Assembly: GCA_016718405.1 (NCBI GenBank)
Contig: JADKDJ010000017.1
Coordinates: 1-64,000, forward strand
Length of the DNA stretch: 64,000 nt
Source of the DNA: Candidatus Rhodoferax odensensis
GTDB taxonomy: Bacteria > Pseudomonadota > Gammaproteobacteria > Burkholderiales > Burkholderiaceae_C
Reading direction: 5' to 3'
In this document: positions 59,200 through 64,000 of the stretch, in pieces
Position numbering within the stretch: the first letter of the stretch is position 1
Layout of the letters: every line of letters starts with the position of its first letter
Translations under genes and position numbers: made by a program
Notes under the pieces: model-generated
Seen by the model: the letters and a program-made list of their open reading frames with translations, nothing else
Databases searched by the model: none
Told to the model about the DNA's origin: nothing

Positions 59200-61668
59200 C
59201 TACCGATTGCGCGCCCAAGCTGCCATGTCGCCGGCTGGCATGGGCCGGGCGAACAGGTAGCCTTGCCCGAAGTCGCATCCCGCCGCAGCCAACAGGTCTC
59301 GCTGGACCTCAGTCTCGACGCCTTCGGCGATGACCTGCATGCCAAGCTCGTGCGCCATCACAATGATGGCCTTGCATAAGGCCAGGTCCGTGGAGTCCGG
59401 GATCAGATGGCGCACAAAACTCTGGTCTATTTTCAGGAAATCAATGTCAAAGCGCTGCAGATAGGACAGCGATGAATAGCCGGTACCAAAATCGTCCAGC
59501 GCCACCTGGATGCCGGCGTCGTGAAAGTCCAGCAGTTGCGTCGTGACGCGCTCATCAGTCTCCAGCAGCAAGCCCTCGGTGATCTCGATCACGATGCTTT
59601 GTCCCGGCAAGCCGAGTTCGGACAGGTGCGCCATCCACGCGGTGTGCACCTGCGCTGGCTGCTGAAACTGGACTGGCGACTTGTTGACGCTGATCTGGAA
59701 GTCTGGATGGAGCTCGGCACGCCAGCACTGAACCTGTGCGGCCGCCTGGCGAAACACCCACTCACCAATCTCCAGGATCGAGCCGCTGCCCTCGGCAATC
59801 GGAATAAAGGTGGCAGGGCTAACCATGCCACGCACCGGATGGCGCCAGCGCAGCAAGGCCTCGGCCTTATGCACGGCGCCCGTGCGCAGCGCCACGATCG
59901 GCTGGTAGTGCAATTCGAACTGTCCAGCCTGCAGCCCCACGCGCAAATCAGTGGCCAGGCGGGCTCGCACCTGAGCCGCCTCCTGCATGGCTGGTTTGAA
60001 ATAACTGCAGCGGTTGCGGCCCGCCCCCTTGGCCGCGTACAGGGCCTGGTCGGCGTTCTTGAACAGTTGCTCGACCTGCATGCTGTCATCCGGACACAAG
60101 GAGATGCCGATGCTGGCCGACACAAAGACCTGCTCACTGCCCAACTGGAAAGCAGTCGACAAAGCCGCCAACAACTTGTTGGCCACGTATTCGAGACCGG
60201 CGCCGTCGGTGAGATCGGGCAGCAAAACCGTGAATTCGTCACCCCCCATGCGCGCAACGGTGTCCGTCTCGCGCAGGTTGGATCGCAGCCGCGTGGCTGC
60301 TTCCACCAGCAGTTGGTCACCGCTGTCATGACCGAGCGAATCGTTGACTTCCTTGAAATGATCCAGGTCCACGAACAGAACCGCCAGCTTCGTGCCATCG
60401 CGCTTGCACTTGAGTATTTCCTGCTCCAGGCGGTCGCGCAGCATGCGCCGGTTCGGCAGGCCCGTGAGCGTGTCGAAGTTGGCCTGCTGCCAGATCACGG
60501 CTTCGGACTGTTTGCGCGCGGTGATATCGGTGTGGGTGCCGATCATGCGCAGCGGCTTGCCCTGGGCGTCGCGGCTGACCACCATGCCGCGCGTGAGCAC
60601 CCATTTCCAGGAGCCGTCCTTGCAACGAATGCGATGCTCATTGACGTAGGTCGGCGTCAGCCCGTCAAAGTGGGCCTGGCGGTCGCGCGCCATCCGCGCC
60701 ACATCGTCGGGGTGGGTCATCGCGTCAAACGCTTCGGCCCGGTCAAGCACGTCAAGGTCGGCGTCGGTGTAGCCATACATCGCCTTGCACCCCTTGGAGA
60801 AGTACTCCACACCGGTCTGCACGTACCAGTCCCAGACGCCGTCGCCCACGCCTTCCAGGGCGAGCTTCCAGCGCTCCTCGGTCTCGCGCAAACGCTCTTC
60901 GGCCAACTTGCGATCAGTAATATCAAACAGCACCCCACAGCGCAGGCTGCCGTGCTCGTCCCGGCCAACCAGGCTGGAAGTTACCTCCACCCACTTGGTC
61001 ACACCATCGCGCGCGCAGATTCTGAACTGGTCGACAACTGACGCCGCCTCGTTCGCAGCCTCCCGCAGGCGCTGCTCCACCATGACATCGTCGTCGGGGT
61101 GACGAAGGGACCGCAACAGCTTGCTGTCGGCCAGCACCTCCTGCGGCGAGACGCCAAACACGCCCCGCACGCCTTCACTCACAAACGTGTATTGGCGCGT
61201 CCCATCGGGCTTGAGCAGGAAGAGAAACACCATGCCGGGAACCTGTTCCGTCAAGGTACGAAGCTGTGCCTCGCTAGCCCGCACGGCAGACTCTGCCGCG
61301 CGGGTGGCGGTGATGTCTTCGACGGTTCCCTCGTAGTACTGCAACGCTCCGCTTGCGTCGTAAACGGCATGTGAGTTGTCACGAACCCAGATGCGCTCTT
61401 GCGTCTTGTGGCGATACAGCTCGGAGACGAAGTTGACGACCTTGCCGTCACGCGCCATGAGCGCCTTGTACTGGTCGCGCCGCGTCGAATCGACGTACAA
61501 CTCGTTGGCGACGTCGGTCAAGGCAGCAAGCAGTTCGACCTCGCTGTCAAAGCCGAACATGCGCACCAACGCCGCATTGGCGCGCAAAAGCTGTCCCGCT
61601 TCAGTCGAGCGGTAAGCGCCGATGGGCAATAGCTCAAAAAAGAGAGTGGAGTTGTCTGGCGTATCCAT
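59200..61668 (-). CDS. PAS-GGDEF-EAL cyclic-di-GMP regulatory protein
   Basis: 822 residues, no membrane segments. Three PAS/PAC units cover about residues 10-390 (each ending in an ITDRKL/ITARKQ type linker). The GGDEF domain is about 400-555 with intact MGGDEFTVLL (near 473). The EAL domain is about 565-820 with KAEALLRWRHP (near 600), DDFGTGYSSLSYL and EGVETEVQRDLL. Both active-site motifs are complete, so synthesis and breakdown of c-di-GMP are both possible, governed by the PAS signals. The ATG at 61668 is taken; the frame can also start at TTG 12 bases upstream. Cytoplasmic. Confidence 0.92.
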   Translation of the reverse strand: MDTPDNSTLFFELLPIGAYRSTEAGQLLRANAALVRMFGFDSEVELLAALTDVANELYVDSTRRDQYKALMARDGKVVNFVSELYRHKTQERIWVRDNSHAVYDASGALQYYEGTVEDITATRAAESAVRASEAQLRTLTEQVPGMVFLFLLKPDGTRQYTFVSEGVRGVFGVSPQEVLADSKLLRSLRHPDDDVMVEQRLREAANEAASVVDQFRICARDGVTKWVEVTSSLVGRDEHGSLRCGVLFDITDRKLAEERLRETEERWKLALEGVGDGVWDWYVQTGVEYFSKGCKAMYGYTDADLDVLDRAEAFDAMTHPDDVARMARDRQAHFDGLTPTYVNEHRIRCKDGSWKWVLTRGMVVSRDAQGKPLRMIGTHTDITARKQSEAVIWQQANFDTLTGLPNRRMLRDRLEQEILKCKRDGTKLAVLFVDLDHFKEVNDSLGHDSGDQLLVEAATRLRSNLRETDTVARMGGDEFTVLLPDLTDGAGLEYVANKLLAALSTAFQLGSEQVFVSASIGISLCPDDSMQVEQLFKNADQALYAAKGAGRNRCSYFKPAMQEAAQVRARLATDLRVGLQAGQFELHYQPIVALRTGAVHKAEALLRWRHPVRGMVSPATFIPIAEGSGSILEIGEWVFRQAAAQVQCWRAELHPDFQISVNKSPVQFQQPAQVHTAWMAHLSELGLPGQSIVIEITEGLLLETDERVTTQLLDFHDAGIQVALDDFGTGYSSLSYLQRFDIDFLKIDQSFVRHLIPDSTDLALCKAIIVMAHELGMQVIAEGVETEVQRDLLAAAGCDFGQGYLFARPMPAGDMAAWARNR

Positions 61669-61768
61669 GGCGACCAACAAACTGTGCGCAGTCTAGCAGT
61701 CAGATCAGTTCAGAAATAGGGAGGAGTACCCGCACTGGCCACGGCATTGATCGTAACGAGACCAGCGA

Positions 61769-63022
61769 CTACAGCACGCCGCTGTGCCTCAGCATCTGAA
61801 TACGCGCCGGGTCCACTCCGAGCTCGGCAAACACTTCATCGGTGTGCTGGCCCAGCGCGGGTGGCGCGTGGCGCAAGGTGGGTGGCGTATCACGCAGCCG
61901 CAGCGGGCTGGCCACGCCCGCTATTGTGCCGATACCGTCCCGTGCCGCCTGCTGCGCCGCGCGCGGCTGGTTGATGGCCAGGCCGCGGGCCTTGACCTGC
62001 TCATCCGAAAAAGCCTGCGCCAGGTCATTGATCGGGCCGCAGGGCACCGCTTTGTCCTGCAGCAGCGCGATCCATTGCGCGGTGGTGCGCGTGCGCGTGG
62101 CGCCGCTCATGGCCTGCACCAACGCTTGGCGGTGGCGCACGCGGCTGGCGTTGCTGGCAAAGCGTTCATCGATCGCCCACTCGGCGTGGCCTGCCGCCTC
62201 GCAGAAGCGCGCAAACTGAGCGTCGTTGCCAATGGCCAGGAGCATGGCGCCGTCGGCGGTGGGGAAGTCCTGATACGGCGCCAAGCTAGGGTGGCTGTTG
62301 CCCTGACGTTGCGGTACCACGCCCGTGTTGAGGTAACCGCTGGCCTGGTTGGCCAGCGTCGCCATGCCCACATCCAGCAAGGCCATGTCGATGTGTTGGC
62401 CCAGACCGCTGCGGTGTCGCACCTCGATGGCGGCCAGGATGGCCGTGGCCGCGTAGACGCCGGTGAACAGGTCGGTCAGCGCCACGCCCACACGCTGCGG
62501 CCCGCCACCAGGCACGCTGTCGGCGCGGCCGGTGATGCTCATCATGCCGCTCATGGCCTGGATCATCAGGTCATAGCCAGCACGTTCGGCGTAGGGCCCA
62601 TCCTGCCCGAAGCCGGTGATGGAGCAGTAGATCAAGCGGGGGTTGAGCGCATGCAGACTGGCATAGTCCAGCCCGTAGGCCTGCAAGCCGCCGACCTTGA
62701 AGTTCTCCACCAGCACGTCGCTTTGCAGCACCATCTGGCGCACCAGCGCCTGGCCATCCGGATGCGCCAGATCGAGCGTGATGGAGCGCTTGTTGCGATT
62801 GGTGCAGGTGAAGTAACTGGCCTGGTCAGTGTCGTGGCCCTGCGCGTCTTTCAGGAAGGGCGGCCCCCAATGGCGCGTGTCGTCGCCCGCACCAGGGCGC
62901 TCGACCTTGATCACGTCGGCGCCGAGATCGGCGAGGATTTGGGTGCACCAGGGGCCGGCCAATACCCGTGAGAGATCCAGGACTTTGAGATGCGAGAGGG
63001 CTGAGGGTTGGTGGGTATTCAT
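61769..63022 (-). CDS. CaiB/BaiF family (class III) CoA-transferase
   Basis: 417 residues. LKVLDLSRVLAGPWCTQILADLGADVIKVERPGAGDDTRHW and RNKRSITLDLAHPDGQ at the start; AGYDLMIQAMSGMMSITG contains the catalytic Asp. GLGQHIDMALLDVGMATLAN and LRDTPPTLRHAPPALGQHTDEV at the end. Transfers CoA between carboxylic acids, substrate not predictable. With glutaryl-CoA dehydrogenase alongside on the same strand, a glutarate CoA-transferase is plausible. ATG 63022 with AAGAAAG upstream is preferred to one 33 bases further. Confidence 0.88.
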   Translation of the reverse strand: MNTHQPSALSHLKVLDLSRVLAGPWCTQILADLGADVIKVERPGAGDDTRHWGPPFLKDAQGHDTDQASYFTCTNRNKRSITLDLAHPDGQALVRQMVLQSDVLVENFKVGGLQAYGLDYASLHALNPRLIYCSITGFGQDGPYAERAGYDLMIQAMSGMMSITGRADSVPGGGPQRVGVALTDLFTGVYAATAILAAIEVRHRSGLGQHIDMALLDVGMATLANQASGYLNTGVVPQRQGNSHPSLAPYQDFPTADGAMLLAIGNDAQFARFCEAAGHAEWAIDERFASNASRVRHRQALVQAMSGATRTRTTAQWIALLQDKAVPCGPINDLAQAFSDEQVKARGLAINQPRAAQQAARDGIGTIAGVASPLRLRDTPPTLRHAPPALGQHTDEVFAELGVDPARIQMLRHSGVL

Positions 63023-63154
63023 TGAGCTTTCTTCGTTTGTGGGCGTGTGAGACATCTATGTCTAGGCGTCTGTGCCGATTGCAGGCGGCACGGTTCGCAG
63101 CCGTTTCTTGTTTCACAATGCATTGGTCGCCTGCCATGAGTATCCGTCCGGGGT

Positions 63155-63363
63155 CCTCATGGTGCCAAACGCGCACAAATCGGCCCCCGGACAGATACTC
63201 ACGGCGAGTTCGAGCGTGCTTGATACGCCAAGAAAAATACCGGCCACCACGAGCCGCTCCCAATTGACTTTGACTTAGTCACCGCAGCACGCACCCCCCC
63301 TTCGCAGCGGAATGGGGTTTGGGGTGGGGACCGACCGATTTGTGCGCGTTTGGCACCATGAGG
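63155..63363. repeat. 29-base inverted repeat pair around 151 bases
   Basis: The left arm starts CCTCATGGTGCCAAACGCGC and the right arm is its exact inverse complement at 63335-63363. The enclosed segment has no gene. It could be a MITE-like non-autonomous element or a large cruciform; no target duplication was identified. Confidence 0.6.
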
Positions 63364-63440
63364 GCCCCGCCCCAAGCCCCATGCAGCCGCCTGCCAAAGC
63401 AACGAGACTCCGCCCACCAAAGCAACGCGACGCCGACAAG

Positions 63441-63470
63441 GATTGCCACGCTCCGCTCGCGATGACAACG
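63441..63470. repeat. Half copy of a palindromic intergenic repeat
   Basis: GGATTGCCACGCTCCGCTCG then CGATGACAAC matches the right arm of the repeats at 47140 and 48992 with a few differences. Confidence 0.6.
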
Positions 63471-63494
63471 CTCAAGCGATACCCGGTACCGCGA

Positions 63495-64000
63495 TCAGTT
63501 GGAGAAAGCGGCAATCCCGGTCTGCGCCCGTCCCAGAATCAGGGCGTGGATGTCGTGCGTGCCTTCGTAGGTGTTCACCACTTCCAGGTTCACCAAATGG
63601 CGCGCCACGCCGAACTCGTCGGAGATGCCGTTGCCGCCCATCATGTCGCGCGCCATGCGGGCGATGTCGAGTGACTTGCCGCAGGAGTTGCGCTTTAGGA
63701 TGGAGGTGATCTCCACCGACGCGGTGCCCTCGTCCTTCATGCGTCCCAGGCGAAGGCAACCCTGTAGGCCCAAAGCGATCTCGGTTTGCATATCGGCCAG
63801 CTTCTTCTGGATCAGCTGGTTGGCGGCCAAGGGACGACCAAACTGCTTGCGGTCCAGCACGTACTGGCGCGCGCGGTGCCAGCAGTCTTCCGCCGCGCCC
63901 AGCGCACCCCAGGCGATGCCGTACCGTGCGCTGTTCAGGCACGTGAAAGGACCCTTCAAACCTTGCACTTCGGGGAAGGCGTTTTCTTCGGGGCAGAACA
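63495..64000 (-). CDS. gcdH: Glutaryl-CoA dehydrogenase (partial, 5' end off the right edge)
   Basis: The frame enters from position 64000 (reading CPEENAFPEVQGLKGPFTC) and ends with a stop at 63495, covering the C-terminal ~168 residues of an acyl-CoA dehydrogenase. LNSARYGIAWGALGAAEDCWHRARQYVLDRKQFGRPLAANQLIQKKLADMQTEI, then DMMGGNGISDEFGVARHLVNLEVVNTYEGTHDIHALILGRAQTGIAAF; the EGTHDIH motif carries the catalytic Glu and NTYEGTHD is characteristic of GcdH. Oxidises and decarboxylates glutaryl-CoA to crotonyl-CoA, the step that follows the benzoyl-CoA route. Same strand as the CoA-transferase but 470 bases apart. Confidence 0.92.
   Translation of the reverse strand, partial: FCPEENAFPEVQGLKGPFTCLNSARYGIAWGALGAAEDCWHRARQYVLDRKQFGRPLAANQLIQKKLADMQTEIALGLQGCLRLGRMKDEGTASVEITSILKRNSCGKSLDIARMARDMMGGNGISDEFGVARHLVNLEVVNTYEGTHDIHALILGRAQTGIAAFSN

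Larger units (their letters stand above)
63023..63494. other. Intergenic region with an inverted repeat pair and a half REP-like repeat
   Basis: 470 bases without a believable gene. A perfect 29-base inverted repeat (63155-63183 and 63335-63363, outer end CCTCATGGTGCC) encloses 151 bases. At about 63441-63470 lies a half copy of the palindromic repeat seen at 47140. No transposase is present. Confidence 0.7.

Noticed and set aside
1..64000. CRISPR arrays, rRNA and tRNA genes
   Set aside because: No regular spaced repeats, no rRNA-like sequence and no tRNA cloverleaf with CCA-type ends were recognised by eye.

Overview
The window looks like a chromosome segment of a facultatively anaerobic betaproteobacterium, most likely Comamonadaceae (Rhodoferax/Polaromonas-like). 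The basis is high GC, Burkholderiales-type gene pairs, a Thauera-type anaerobic benzoyl-CoA gene set and a complete five-step histidine (hut) pathway. This placement is inference from gene content and style; no database search was possible.

Left part (1-14.6 kb). The window opens inside a glutathione peroxidase gene. A minus-strand set follows: a hotdog thioesterase, a ThDP enzyme and a KstD-like flavoprotein, next to a frameshifted AraC regulator. Then come an MFS-acyltransferase fusion and two small lipoproteins. From about 10.5 to 14.65 kb lies a chromosomal integron. It has an intact IntI-type integrase with a LexA-like box over its promoter, an attI-like core and three cassettes running away from intI. 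The first and last bases of each cassette match perfectly as core-site pairs (ATCTAAC/GTTAGAT, GCCTAAC/GTTAGGC, GGATAAC/GTTATCC). Cassette 1 is short and carries a small zinc-ribbon-like frame. Cassette 2 is a decayed GNAT acetyltransferase whose attC is split by a decayed IS110/IS1111-type insertion sequence. Cassette 3 is an intact toxin-antitoxin pair.

Aromatic degradation block (14.65-26.8 kb). On the minus strand, had-oah-dch-bcrC-bcrB-bcrA-bcrD-fdx encode class I benzoyl-CoA reductase, its ferredoxin and the enzymes up to ring opening. Divergently, korA-korB encode a 2-oxoacid:ferredoxin oxidoreductase that can re-reduce the ferredoxin with electrons from 2-oxoglutarate. A ferritin-like protein and a Rid-family protein follow. 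The 220 bp divergent promoter holds an FNR-like half-palindrome pair. At the right edge (61.8-64 kb) a class III CoA-transferase and a glutaryl-CoA dehydrogenase could serve the end of the same pathway, which yields glutaryl-CoA.

Middle part (26.9-41.5 kb). This is mostly housekeeping and envelope genes: OmpW, a secreted lipase-like hydrolase, SemiSWEET, DacB, two EamA exporters, tsaB-rimI-UDG-pyrF, a DUF1800/DUF1501 pair, a flavin reductase, an SGNH hydrolase and a periplasmic solute-binding protein.

Histidine utilisation (42.2-50.7 kb). hutC-hutD-hutI-hutG-hutF (minus) and hutU-hutH (plus) diverge from a shared promoter that carries a palindromic HutC-type operator. Two long palindromic intergenic repeats flank hutU.

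Right part (50.7-64 kb). A Phd/RelE-type pair is followed by an anaerobic sulfatase-maturase plus cysteine-type sulfatase. That module sits between a truncated and a full copy of the same GH13 gene. Then come hemerythrin-DUF2249-NnrS-like genes and a PAS-GGDEF-EAL protein. A family of short intercistronic hairpins (GGACA...TGTCC followed by a CRCAAGG-like tail) recurs five times between genes. No rRNA, tRNA or CRISPR array was recognised.
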